Origin: Prevotella sp.
Lineage (GTDB): Bacteria; Bacteroidota; Bacteroidia; Bacteroidales; Bacteroidaceae
NCBI GenBank assembly: GCA_016281055.1
Contig: JAEEHW010000076.1
Coordinates: forward strand, 17,605 to 81,604
Reading direction: 5' to 3'
DNA: 64,000 nucleotides
Position numbers and translations under genes: made by a program. Shown one piece after another: positions 8,195-17,300 of this stretch. The first letter of the stretch is position 1. Each line of letters begins with the position of its first letter. The notes under the pieces are model-generated. The model had not been told where the DNA came from. It did not search any database and saw only the letters and a program-made list of their open reading frames with translations.

Positions 8195-9523
8195 TCAAGC
8201 AAACTTAATCACGCTGCTATTGCTTGAGCGTGTGCCGTCGGTACCATTCTTTTCATCTTCTCCCGGTTTCTGATAATTAACCGAAAGACGAGAGATGGTG
8301 TCAAGAGCCTGACGAGTGCGCCCATAAGTAGGAGCATTCTCCACTGCCAATATCAGGTCTTCGTTGTCAAGGTCATTTGCCTGGAAGAAATAAATGTTCG
8401 GACGACGCTTCTGCGGAGTGTTCCTTCCATCTGTACCATAGTAATGGCGCAGACGATCTGCCTCTTTGGCCTTGCGTTCCTCCTCCTCTGCCAACTTAGC
8501 CATATCCTCCGTGGTCTTGGTCTTCATGCGATTATCCTCTACATTGATATCGCTAAGTCCGAAACCAGTAGCCAATATCGTCACTTTTACCTTCTCACCC
8601 AATGTTGGATCGTTTGCAACACCCCACTTAAGTTCGAAATTGTCGAAGCGACCCATGAACTCATTGACATCATTCATCTCCTCCATCATTAATCCACGGT
8701 TGTCATCATCGTTGTGGAATGATATGGACAGGAGAATCTTCTTAGACTTGAATATGTCGTTATCATTAAGCAACGGAGAATGAAGCGCATCCTCAATGGC
8801 TTTCTTCACACGTCCGTCACCCTCACCATAACCTGTTGACATGATGGCAACGCCACCATCCTTGAGCACTGTCTTTACATCATTGAAGTCGAGGTTCACC
8901 TTTCCATGTACGGTGATTATCTCTGAAATGCTCTTGGCAGCCACCGACAGTGTGTCGTCAGCCTTGGCAAAGGCATCAATAAGCGACAGATCAGTATATA
9001 TCTCACGCAAACGCTCGTTGTTGATTACAAGCAATGCATCAACATTCTTCGCCATCTCTTCCACACCGTCGAGAGCCTGATTGATTTTCTTCACACCCTC
9101 AAACTTGAACGGTATAGTGACAATACCAACTGTGAGTATGTCCATATTCTTTGACTCACGAGCAATGATAGGTGCGGCACCTGTACCCGTACCACCACCC
9201 ATGCCGGCAGTAATGAATGCCATGCGTGTGCCGTCGTTGAGCATCTTCCTGACATCCTCAATGCTCTCCTCTGCAGCAGCACGTGCCTTCTCTGGCTTGT
9301 TACCAGCTCCCAGTCCTTCGCTGCCCAACTGCAGATGAACCGGAACTGGTGAATCATTGAGTGCCTGTGCGTCGGTATTACACAATGCGAAAGTTACATC
9401 ATGTATGCCCTCGCGATACATATGGTTAACAGCATTGCCGCCGCCACCACCTACACCAATAACCTTTATTATGCTCTTCTCCTGTGCCACTGGACCGAAA
9501 GCATCTAATATATTGTCTTCCAT
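8195..9523 (-). CDS. ftsZ: Cell division protein FtsZ
   Basis: Tubulin-like GTPase that polymerises into the Z ring at midcell. The N-terminal nucleotide loop GVGGGGGNAVNHMY, the tubulin signature GGGTGTGAAP and the T7-loop region are intact. The length of 442 residues includes a variable linker (roughly residues 335-420) and a C-terminal tail. The gene is 32 nt after ftsA and 14 nt before dgt. Confidence 0.98.
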   Translation of the reverse strand: MEDNILDAFGPVAQEKSIIKVIGVGGGGGNAVNHMYREGIHDVTFALCNTDAQALNDSPVPVHLQLGSEGLGAGNKPEKARAAAEESIEDVRKMLNDGTRMAFITAGMGGGTGTGAAPIIARESKNMDILTVGIVTIPFKFEGVKKINQALDGVEEMAKNVDALLVINNERLREIYTDLSLIDAFAKADDTLSVAAKSISEIITVHGKVNLDFNDVKTVLKDGGVAIMSTGYGEGDGRVKKAIEDALHSPLLNDNDIFKSKKILLSISFHNDDDNRGLMMEEMNDVNEFMGRFDNFELKWGVANDPTLGEKVKVTILATGFGLSDINVEDNRMKTKTTEDMAKLAEEEERKAKEADRLRHYYGTDGRNTPQKRRPNIYFFQANDLDNEDLILAVENAPTYGRTRQALDTISRLSVNYQKPGEDEKNGTDGTRSSNSSVIKFA

Positions 9524-9555
9524 TTCTGTATGGTCTTATTAATGTTTATACTCTA

Positions 9556-11013
9556 TTACTCTTCATCAGGTTTTGTCAGACTATTGAGGAAACGAATAAC
9601 CTTCGTTCCAAAGCTTGGCTTCTTGCGTTTTTCCTCTTCCAGACGCTGTGCTTCTTCCTCCTTACGACGTCTTTCTTCCTCAAGCTTTCGCTGTGCCTCA
9701 GCCTCTACGGCAGCCTTCTCTGCTGCAAGTTTCTCTGCCGCTGTCTGTACCACTCCGGGTGGCAGGTTGTTCACATCACGCGGCTCTGTCACTCCATATT
9801 CTTCCGTATCATTACTTGATGGCGTCACAGTACCAAAGATGTCACGTGGCTGCTTCTGTTCTTCCTGCAACCAACAGTTCTGATCTCCCTTGGCGAGCAA
9901 ACCTATGATAGTATTCATTGTGCCGTCCTTGGCATTAACCTCGCTACTTGTGCTGCTCACTGTCATGTTGACAAACTTCGCTATGCGCACCTTCTCAACA
10001 TTAGTGTGTTTTCTGAATGCCAACTCTATGTTCTTCATATTAGAACCACCGCCGGTAATAATCAATCCACCCAGTAGTTTGTCGGAGAAATCAGACGGCA
10101 CCTGATTCCATACATTGGCAATTATCTCATGCACACGGGCTTCTACGAGGTCTATGAAACGTGTGCTGTCAACCTTGCGATCGTTGTCTATCTCATACTT
10201 CAACATCGAATCTATTTCCTCCACAGGAGTATATGCTGAAGCGAAACGCAGTTTCATGTCCTCAGCATCCATCTCGTCAATCTGCAACGAACATATATCC
10301 TTCGTGATATTGTTGCCGCCAAGCGGTATGACAGCAATATGTCTGAGTACATCCTTATAATACACCATCACGGTGGTAGTCTCGGCTCCCATATCCACAA
10401 GCACGCAACCGCTGCGCTTTTCTATAGGCGTAAGCACTGCATCAGCCAATGCAAATGGTGCGAGATACATCTCTGCTATCTTCACGCCTGCCTTCTCAAA
10501 GCACATGTTTAGTTTGTTGTAATGGCGGCGGTTCTGCAGTATGTTAAGGAAATTTCCCTCAAGGTGGGAGCACTGCACACCTACAGGGTCCGACTGCAAG
10601 AGAGAATCGGCACGGTACTCCTGCTCCACAACATCGAGTATCTCCATTTCCGGATACTCCATGCTGCGGTTATTGTCCATCATGTCGGCCACCATCTGTG
10701 GCGAAACGGGCAATCCCTCCTGCAGTTCACGTATTATGACATTACGTTCGGAATGGATGGACTGTCCTCCCACACCGATGAACACATGTTTGATGCCCAC
10801 ATGCAACTGACCGCGCAATTTCTGCATGATGTTGGTGATGCACTGCACTGTCTTGTCGATGTTGTACACAACACCTTTGCGTATGCACTGCGTGGCATCT
10901 TCTCTCACCACTGAAAGAACGGCAATGCTTCCATCAGGTTTCTGCTGTCCGGCAATGCCTGTAATCTTTGTTGAGCCAAGTTCTATGGCTACGATAAAGT
11001 TTTTTAGTGCCAT
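9556..11013 (-). CDS. ftsA: Cell division protein FtsA
   Basis: Actin-like ATPase that anchors FtsZ to the membrane. The actin-fold blocks include IELGSTKITGIAG at the N-terminus, VLVDMGAETTTVMVYY, and LIITGGGSNMKNIE. The protein has 485 residues. Between the core and the end lies a charged Ala/Glu/Lys coiled-coil (about residues 418-465). An amphipathic tail, GTKVIRFLNSLTKPDEE, follows and should be the membrane-targeting helix. The gene is 3 nt downstream of ftsQ. Confidence 0.96.
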   Translation of the reverse strand: MALKNFIVAIELGSTKITGIAGQQKPDGSIAVLSVVREDATQCIRKGVVYNIDKTVQCITNIMQKLRGQLHVGIKHVFIGVGGQSIHSERNVIIRELQEGLPVSPQMVADMMDNNRSMEYPEMEILDVVEQEYRADSLLQSDPVGVQCSHLEGNFLNILQNRRHYNKLNMCFEKAGVKIAEMYLAPFALADAVLTPIEKRSGCVLVDMGAETTTVMVYYKDVLRHIAVIPLGGNNITKDICSLQIDEMDAEDMKLRFASAYTPVEEIDSMLKYEIDNDRKVDSTRFIDLVEARVHEIIANVWNQVPSDFSDKLLGGLIITGGGSNMKNIELAFRKHTNVEKVRIAKFVNMTVSSTSSEVNAKDGTMNTIIGLLAKGDQNCWLQEEQKQPRDIFGTVTPSSNDTEEYGVTEPRDVNNLPPGVVQTAAEKLAAEKAAVEAEAQRKLEEERRRKEEEAQRLEEEKRKKPSFGTKVIRFLNSLTKPDEE

Positions 11014-11016
11014 AAT

Positions 11017-11949
11017 TTATCTCGTTTTGCTAATTTGCTTTTCGCTCTTCTTCTCTTTGTCTTTATTTTCCTTCTTCTCTCCCTGCGCAGGACTTGTCGT
11101 TTCACCTTCCTGTGGTGATGATACCGGAGGTGCCGCTGTCACCACCTGCGTTCCTCTTCTATGACATACTATCTGATTTGAGAATTCAAGTGATATGTAG
11201 TCATATTTCTTCCACCCTGCATGACAAAGTCCATGTGTGTAGAACAGCTGCAGGCGGTTCATCTGTCTTCCTACAAACTCTTCCATCAGTTCTGCCCTTC
11301 GTTTTGCAACATTGCTGATTGGTAACTGACCTATATTTATTATATGGTCTCCCACACGAGGCACGAGTTCCACGCTACTGTCGGGCAGCACATTTATTTG
11401 CTCCACCTGATTTCTCCACAAGTCATCAGCCATGAGCAAGCGTGCCAGATGGTATATGTATTTCACCGCATAAGAACGGTCAATGTTACCTGTTGCCACT
11501 ATCATGTCGCTGGTGTACTGTGAGTTTGGCATCACTCCACCGTTGTCATCGATGTAATAGTCGTCACCGGATTCTGCCTTCACCCTCACCACCGGTGTTC
11601 TCTGTGTCACCGACACGAAAGCATGTCCCGCCTGATTCACATAGCATTGTGCCGTTTTCACAAAAGGCATCTTGACAAGTCTCTGCTCAATATCTCGCGT
11701 ACAGATGCTGCTTAATGGCTTTGACATAGGATACAGGTCATATCTCTCAAGCAGTTTCTTTACTTCCTGCTCATCGAGAAACACATTGTCGTGCTCATCT
11801 TCTATCCTTATCACCACCTTGTTGCATGTGCCATTCTTTGCCATTGGCTTGTGCCATGACGCAAACACCAACACGAGATAAACAGCAATGAGTCCGTCAA
11901 TCGTTATCAGCAGTGTTCTTTTCCAGTCTATGTTGAGTTCGAAACGCAA
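11017..11949 (-). CDS. ftsQ: Cell division protein FtsQ/DivIB
   Basis: Single-pass divisome protein. A short cytoplasmic N-terminus leads to one membrane helix (about residues 13-33), then a POTRA-type domain beginning near VVIRIEDEHDN and a beta domain ending at LEFSNQIVCHRR. After that comes a tail of about 45 residues (PPVSSPQEGETTSPAQGEKK..., then Lys/Glu-rich) that is not part of the conserved fold. Part of it resembles the Pro/Gly-rich translation of the family A repeats. Spacing is 3 nt to both murC and ftsA. Confidence 0.9.
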   Translation of the reverse strand: MRFELNIDWKRTLLITIDGLIAVYLVLVFASWHKPMAKNGTCNKVVIRIEDEHDNVFLDEQEVKKLLERYDLYPMSKPLSSICTRDIEQRLVKMPFVKTAQCYVNQAGHAFVSVTQRTPVVRVKAESGDDYYIDDNGGVMPNSQYTSDMIVATGNIDRSYAVKYIYHLARLLMADDLWRNQVEQINVLPDSSVELVPRVGDHIINIGQLPISNVAKRRAELMEEFVGRQMNRLQLFYTHGLCHAGWKKYDYISLEFSNQIVCHRRGTQVVTAAPPVSSPQEGETTSPAQGEKKENKDKEKKSEKQISKTR

Positions 11950-11952
11950 TTC

Positions 11953-13314
11953 TTACTTACTCTTTATTATCTTTGTTATCTCCGGCACGTAGTTGTCGAG
12001 GTCACCGGCTCCAAGTATTATCAACACATCGAAGTCACGAGAGCGCACATAATCAAGTACGCCGTCCTTGCTTATCATCTCCTTCTTCACGCCTGGTGCG
12101 AGGTTGTCGTATATCAGCTGTGACGTAACGCCCGGTATTGGTTTCTCGCGAGCAGGATAGATGTCACACAAAACCACCTCGTCAAGCTGCGACAGGGCAT
12201 CAGCAAACTCCTTATAGAAATCACGCGTGCGAGTATAGAGATGCGGTTGGAATATGGCGGTGATATGTCTGTCATTATACACCTGTCTCATACTCTTGGC
12301 GCTTTCAAATATCTCCTTCGGATGATGTGCATAGTCTGACAACACCACATGACGCTTGTCGCGCAGGGCGAAGTCGAAACGACGGTCAACGCCACGATAT
12401 GTCTGCATACCATAACGCAATTCGTCAGGCGAGCAACCGTTAAGCTGTGCCATTGCCATGGCGGCTATGCCGTTGTCTATGTTTATCGGCACAGGCTGTC
12501 CCAGACGTATATTCTCCACGTTGCCGAACGGCGACACGTAATCGAATGTTATCTCACCTTTTTCTATACGTATGTTCTCTGCATGGAAGTCACCTTCCTC
12601 TGTGCCGTATGTGAACGTACGCACTCCTTCCGGTACATCTGGCTGCATCTCCAAACCGGTATGTATGATGAGCGTACCTCCCGGTTGTATGAGAGTGGTG
12701 TAGTGTCGGAAGGATTCGAGATAAGCCTCCTTTGTGCCGTATATGTCAAGATGGTCGGGATCTGTAGATGTTATGACCGTCATCCATGGACGCAGCCAGT
12801 GGAAACTGCGGTCAAACTCATCGGCCTCTATCACCACATAGTCTGACTTGTCGCTGAGGATGTAGTTCGTGCCGTAGTTCTTAGATATTCCCCCGAGGAA
12901 GGCGTTACAGTCTTTTGATGACTGGTGCATGATATGCGCACACATGGTGGATGTGGTTGTCTTGCCGTGCGTACCTGCCACACAGAGTCCTTTGTGCTCT
13001 CGCGTGAGCATTCCGAGCACCTGTGCTCTTTTTTGTATGTCAAACCCGTTTTGGCGGAAATACTTCAACTCCTTGTGTTCTTCCGGTATAGCCGGTGTAT
13101 ATATCACCAATGTGTTTTTCGGGTCGCGACATGCCACAGGTATCTGTGTCACGTCTTCCGTGTAGTGTATAATCATTCCCTCCTTCTCAAGATGGCGTGT
13201 CAAGGCTGATGGTGTCTTGTCATAACCTGCCACCACCAGGCCCTTACGTATGAAATAGCGCGCTATGGCGCTCATCCCAATGCCTCCTGCACCTACAAAA
13301 TATACTGCTTTCAT
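11953..13314 (-). CDS. murC: UDP-N-acetylmuramate-L-alanine ligase
   Basis: Mur ligase adding the first L-Ala to UDP-MurNAc in the cytoplasm. An N-terminal Rossmann motif (GAGGIGMSAIARYF), the ATP-binding loop GTHGKTTTSTMCAH and the C-terminal DYAHHPKEI block are present. At 453 residues it is of normal length. It lies between murG (26 nt) and ftsQ (3 nt). Confidence 0.97.
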   Translation of the reverse strand: MKAVYFVGAGGIGMSAIARYFIRKGLVVAGYDKTPSALTRHLEKEGMIIHYTEDVTQIPVACRDPKNTLVIYTPAIPEEHKELKYFRQNGFDIQKRAQVLGMLTREHKGLCVAGTHGKTTTSTMCAHIMHQSSKDCNAFLGGISKNYGTNYILSDKSDYVVIEADEFDRSFHWLRPWMTVITSTDPDHLDIYGTKEAYLESFRHYTTLIQPGGTLIIHTGLEMQPDVPEGVRTFTYGTEEGDFHAENIRIEKGEITFDYVSPFGNVENIRLGQPVPINIDNGIAAMAMAQLNGCSPDELRYGMQTYRGVDRRFDFALRDKRHVVLSDYAHHPKEIFESAKSMRQVYNDRHITAIFQPHLYTRTRDFYKEFADALSQLDEVVLCDIYPAREKPIPGVTSQLIYDNLAPGVKKEMISKDGVLDYVRSRDFDVLIILGAGDLDNYVPEITKIIKSK

Positions 13315-13340
13315 TAAATCTGTTTTTACTATATCTGTGT

Positions 13341-14441
13341 TTAGTTATTTTTTATAAGTTTCATCACTTCATCGGCTATGATGTCTGCCGAGTCTGGCAG
13401 GGCGAGTTTGCTCACCTCCACCTCGAGTTTTGTCACGGTTGCTGCATCTGACACAAGTGCTATGGACTCTTCCACGAGTGTCTTCTCTGCCATTGAGTCT
13501 GGTATGAAGAGGGCTGCCCCCTTGTCTGACAATGCCCTTGCATTCTTTGTCTGGTGATCCTCCGCTACATTGGGCGACGGTACGAGTATCGATGCTTTGC
13601 CCAACAGGCACAACTCACTTATCGATGATGCTCCGGCACGGCTGATTACGATGTCTGCAGCCTTATATGCCGTTGCCATGTCGCTGATGAATGCCTGCGG
13701 ATGAACCAGTACGGCACCTGCTTCGCGGGCTTTGCGCTCACACTCTTCGGCATAGTATTTTCCTGTTTGCCAGATAACCTGTACCTGCCGTTCATCAAAA
13801 CGCTTTATGCCGTCGGCGATGGCATTGTTGATGGTGCGTGCTCCGAGCGATCCTCCTATGACGAGTATCGTAGGCAGGTCTTCCCGCAGTCCGAGAGACT
13901 TACGCGCTTCTGTGCGTGTCATGGTGTTTGCCATCAGTATCTGCCTGACGGGGTTACCTGTCTTTATGATACGCTCTGCAGGAAAGAACCTTTCCATGCC
14001 GTCGTATGCCACGCATATCTTCTTAGCACGCTTGGCCAGTGATTTGTTTGTCACGCCAGCGTATGAGTTCTGTTCCTGTATCAGGCATGGTATGCCCATG
14101 TCGGCCGCAGCATTCAGCGTAGGAGCAGAGGCATAACCTCCCACACCCACCGCCACCTGCGGACGGAATTCCTTTATTATATTCTTGACCATCCGCTTGC
14201 TGCGGAAGAAGTCAATCATCACCCAGATATTCTTAGGGCTCCACAACGGACGTATCAGTCCACGCACCGGCAGTCCCTTTATATTGTAGCCTGCTTCCGG
14301 CACACGTGTCATCTCCATCCTGCCTTCTGCCCCCACGAAGAGAATCTCAGCCTCCGGGTCTTTGGCTTTCAAGGCATTTGCTATGCTTATGGCTGGGAAG
14401 ATATGGCCTCCCGTACCGCCACCACTGATGATTATTCTCAT
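13341..14441 (-). CDS. murG: UDP-GlcNAc:undecaprenyl-PP-MurNAc-pentapeptide GlcNAc transferase
   Basis: GT28 glycosyltransferase that converts lipid I to lipid II at the inner membrane face. The N-terminal GGGTGGHIFPAISIANAL loop, the GGSLGART motif and the C-terminal donor-site block SRAGASSISELCLLGK are intact across 366 residues. It lies 24 nt after ftsW. Confidence 0.97.
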   Translation of the reverse strand: MRIIISGGGTGGHIFPAISIANALKAKDPEAEILFVGAEGRMEMTRVPEAGYNIKGLPVRGLIRPLWSPKNIWVMIDFFRSKRMVKNIIKEFRPQVAVGVGGYASAPTLNAAADMGIPCLIQEQNSYAGVTNKSLAKRAKKICVAYDGMERFFPAERIIKTGNPVRQILMANTMTRTEARKSLGLREDLPTILVIGGSLGARTINNAIADGIKRFDERQVQVIWQTGKYYAEECERKAREAGAVLVHPQAFISDMATAYKAADIVISRAGASSISELCLLGKASILVPSPNVAEDHQTKNARALSDKGAALFIPDSMAEKTLVEESIALVSDAATVTKLEVEVSKLALPDSADIIADEVMKLIKNN

Positions 14442-14465
14442 GGCATCTATATTTTTATATCATAA

Positions 14466-15752
14466 TTACATTTCATTCTCAACTTCCACCTTAGCAGTTT
14501 TCATGCGTTTCTTGGCTGTACGGCTGACACTGAGTATCACGCCGATGTATATGCAGTTGATGATAGACGACGTTCCGCCTTTGCTTATCAACGGCAACGG
14601 CTGACCCGTGACGGGTGCCAGTCCGACGGCCACTGCCATATTGAAGAGTGCCTGCACCACTATCATCAATGCCAGTCCCATGGCCAACAGGGCAGGGAAG
14701 GTATTCTCACACTGCATAGCTATGATACCTGTGCGGAAGAGCAGCGATATATACAGCAGCATTACAAAAGCCGCGCCAAGCAATCCCAACTCTTCAAAGA
14801 TGATGGCAAAGATGAAATCAGAGAATGCCAACGGCAGCAAGTCACGCTGCACTGAGTTGCCCGGACCTACACCCAGCACTCCACTCGATGCTATTGCTAT
14901 GCGTGCGCGGCCCTCCTGACCTTTGTTGTCCATATCGTATTCCTCTGGCGGCACATCCCTCACGTCAAAGAATGACACTATACGTTCCTTCCATACATCG
15001 GCACGGTGCCATATACCTCCACGCGTGACGGGAGTCTCATCTGCATCTTTTGCCTCGTTGGTTTCCACATATTCCTTGCCAGCCGCCGAGTGGGCCTCCG
15101 CCAACTGCGACTTTGACTGTCCTATAAGCATGATAACCATTACCAACACCATGGCAGCGCCTACCACCGAAGCAAACAGACCGAGCAACTGCTTTATCGA
15201 GACTCTGCCCACGAACATCATGATAAACACTACTGTAAACATCAGTGCGGCAGTGGAGAAGTTCTCAGGCAATACCAGTCCTATGAGCAGAAGGCTCGTA
15301 CCCAATATATATTTGAATGCCTTTGATGACACTCCTTCTGGTGTCTGCAACTGACTCAGTATATGAGCCGTGGTGAGCACCAACGTACCTTTCGCCACCT
15401 CTGACGGCTGCAATGGTATGAAGCCAATCTTCAGCCATCGAGCGGCATCGTTTTCCTTTGTACCTATGAGATATACCAATACCAGCAGGAGTATGGAGCC
15501 TACAAACATGATGGGCGTCATCACCTTGAAATAGCGGCACGGTATATTGAGCACAAATATCATACAGAGGAAACCGACAAACAGAAGCGCACTGTGATAG
15601 GTTGCCGCAAACCAATAGTTGCCCGACTTATAGCCGAGACTGGCAGACGCAGAATATACCTCCACCACACTTACGAGGCAGAGCAGGAAGAAGATGATCC
15701 ATATCACACCATCTCCCTTAAATACATTCTGTAGTCGCTTCAGTTTTTCCAT
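14466..15752 (-). CDS. ftsW: Peptidoglycan glycosyltransferase FtsW (SEDS family)
   Basis: Polytopic SEDS protein of 428 residues and about ten membrane helices that polymerises glycan strands with the transpeptidase FtsI. The SEDS signature around VGPGNSVQRDLLPLAFSDFIF and the following EELGLLGAAFV are conserved. A large periplasmic loop spans roughly residues 205-270, ending at GRARIAIASSGVLGVGPG. The end GQPLPLISKGGTSSI is typical. Confidence 0.95.
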   Translation of the reverse strand: MEKLKRLQNVFKGDGVIWIIFFLLCLVSVVEVYSASASLGYKSGNYWFAATYHSALLFVGFLCMIFVLNIPCRYFKVMTPIMFVGSILLLVLVYLIGTKENDAARWLKIGFIPLQPSEVAKGTLVLTTAHILSQLQTPEGVSSKAFKYILGTSLLLIGLVLPENFSTAALMFTVVFIMMFVGRVSIKQLLGLFASVVGAAMVLVMVIMLIGQSKSQLAEAHSAAGKEYVETNEAKDADETPVTRGGIWHRADVWKERIVSFFDVRDVPPEEYDMDNKGQEGRARIAIASSGVLGVGPGNSVQRDLLPLAFSDFIFAIIFEELGLLGAAFVMLLYISLLFRTGIIAMQCENTFPALLAMGLALMIVVQALFNMAVAVGLAPVTGQPLPLISKGGTSSIINCIYIGVILSVSRTAKKRMKTAKVEVENEM

Positions 15753-15775
15753 TTCTTATTTTTGGTAATCGAAGT

Positions 15776-15837
15776 TTTTCGGAGTAATCGGAATATTCGG
15801 AATACTCGGAGTATTCTGATTAATCTGAGTTCTATTC
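15776..15837. repeat. Family D repeat (tcGGaNTAtTC words) in the ftsW-murD gap
   Basis: Nearly the whole 85-nt gap between murD and ftsW is made of 9-nt-like words such as cggaatattcggaatactcg. The stretch 15807-15833 matches 31721-31747, inside the DUF3109 coding region, at 25 of 27 positions. Confidence 0.75.
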
Positions 15838-17181
15838 TTATTCTTTCGCCAATGCCTTGAACTGCTCACCACGGTCTTCCATGTTCTTGAAGAGGTCGAA
15901 GCTGGCACAGCATGGTGACAACAGCACTACGTCGCCCGGCTTGGCGAAACGACGGCATGCCTCTACGCACTCTTTCATTGAGTGGGTATCTGCAACAGGC
16001 AGTCCAAGGTCGTCGAATGCTGCATGCAGCTTAGCATTGTCAACACCCATATACACCACTGCACTGCACTTTTCTTTTACCAGTGCCTTGATGTCGTTGT
16101 AGTCATTGCCCTTGTCCTTGCCTCCGACAATGAGTACCGTAGGACGGCTCATGGCTTCAAGAGCCACATGGCAGGCATCAACGTTGGTGGCTTTCGAATC
16201 GTTAATCCACAGCACTCCGTCCTTCTCTATCACTTTCTCCAGACGATGCTCCACGCCTGGGAAGTCTTTCAGACACTGTGCAAGGATGGCTTCCTTCTTC
16301 TCCTGCTCACCGGCAGAGAGTTCCATCTTTGCCATGGCTGCACGCACTGCTGCACGGGCTGCCATCATGTTGCGCTGATTATGCTTTCCGGGCAGTGGGA
16401 AGTCGCTGTTGGGGTCGATGTCCTTGTCGCTGAATGGTTCGAGCGTAGGATTGCCCATCACTGCCTTGCGTGATGATGGTGTTGGCTTGGGTGCGTAACC
16501 GTCAAGACGCTTCTGCAGTTCGTTGTCTATGTATTCGTCATCGCTCCAATATACGAAGGTGTCCTTCGGCGTCTGGTTCTGTATGATGCGCATCTTGGAA
16601 TCGACATAGTTCTGCATCTCGAACTCGTAGCGGTCGAGGTGGTCGGGCGTGATGTTCATCAGCACTGCCACGTCGGCGCGGAAGTCGAACATATTGTCGA
16701 GTTGGAACGAGCTTATCTCAAGCACATACCAGTCATGGTCCTGCGTAGCCACCTGCAGGGCGTATGAGCGGCCGATGTTGCCTGCCAGTCCTACGTCAAC
16801 GCCCCACTTCTTCATTATATAATATATGAGTGATGTGGTTGTTGTCTTGCCGTTGGAACCGGTGATGCAGATGGTCTTGCCCTTGCTGTAGCGGTGGGCA
16901 AACTCCAGCTCCGCCAGTATCGGCGTGCCTTTGGCCATCAGAGCCTCCACCATCGGCGCAGTGTCTGGTATGCCCGGACTCTTCACTACCTCGTCGGCTG
17001 AGAGAATCTCAGCCTCTGTGTGCTGACCTTCCTCCCAGCGTATGCCTTCGTCGTTAAGCCGTTTCTTGTATTTCGGCTTAATCTGTCCCATGTCTGACAC
17101 GAACACGTCGTATCCCTGCTGCTTACCCAGGATGGCGGTGCCTACGCCGCTCTCACCTGCTCCAAGAATGACTAATTTCAT
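15838..17181 (-). CDS. murD: UDP-N-acetylmuramoylalanine-D-glutamate ligase
   Basis: Mur ligase adding D-Glu. The ATP loop ITGSNGKTTTTSLIYY, the DHLDRYEFEMQNY block, HRLEKV and the C-terminal LLSPCCASFDLFKNMEDRG are all present in 447 residues. The stretch after the central domain (about residues 210-255, APKPTPSSRKA...) looks unlike the usual sequence of Bacteroidetes MurD, but the frame is intact. Confidence 0.96.
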   Translation of the reverse strand: MKLVILGAGESGVGTAILGKQQGYDVFVSDMGQIKPKYKKRLNDEGIRWEEGQHTEAEILSADEVVKSPGIPDTAPMVEALMAKGTPILAELEFAHRYSKGKTICITGSNGKTTTTSLIYYIMKKWGVDVGLAGNIGRSYALQVATQDHDWYVLEISSFQLDNMFDFRADVAVLMNITPDHLDRYEFEMQNYVDSKMRIIQNQTPKDTFVYWSDDEYIDNELQKRLDGYAPKPTPSSRKAVMGNPTLEPFSDKDIDPNSDFPLPGKHNQRNMMAARAAVRAAMAKMELSAGEQEKKEAILAQCLKDFPGVEHRLEKVIEKDGVLWINDSKATNVDACHVALEAMSRPTVLIVGGKDKGNDYNDIKALVKEKCSAVVYMGVDNAKLHAAFDDLGLPVADTHSMKECVEACRRFAKPGDVVLLSPCCASFDLFKNMEDRGEQFKALAKE

Positions 17182-17199
17182 ACTCTTTATAGAATTTTA

Positions 17200-17300
17200 G
17201 GAGTTAAGGAGATAAGGAGTTAAGACATTACGCTTTATCTGATGGCTTTGCTGCACCAACAGCATTTGTCTTTACTACTTAACTACATAACTACTGACTA
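17200..17300. repeat. Family G inverted repeat between mraY and murD
   Basis: A left arm of ggagttaaggagataaggag words (17200-17227) pairs with a right arm of actacttaactacataacta words (17267-17300) around a core of about 40 nt. The right arm ends directly against the mraY stop codon (17301-17303). The 18-mer at 17280-17297 recurs at 51315-51332 with one mismatch. Confidence 0.75.
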
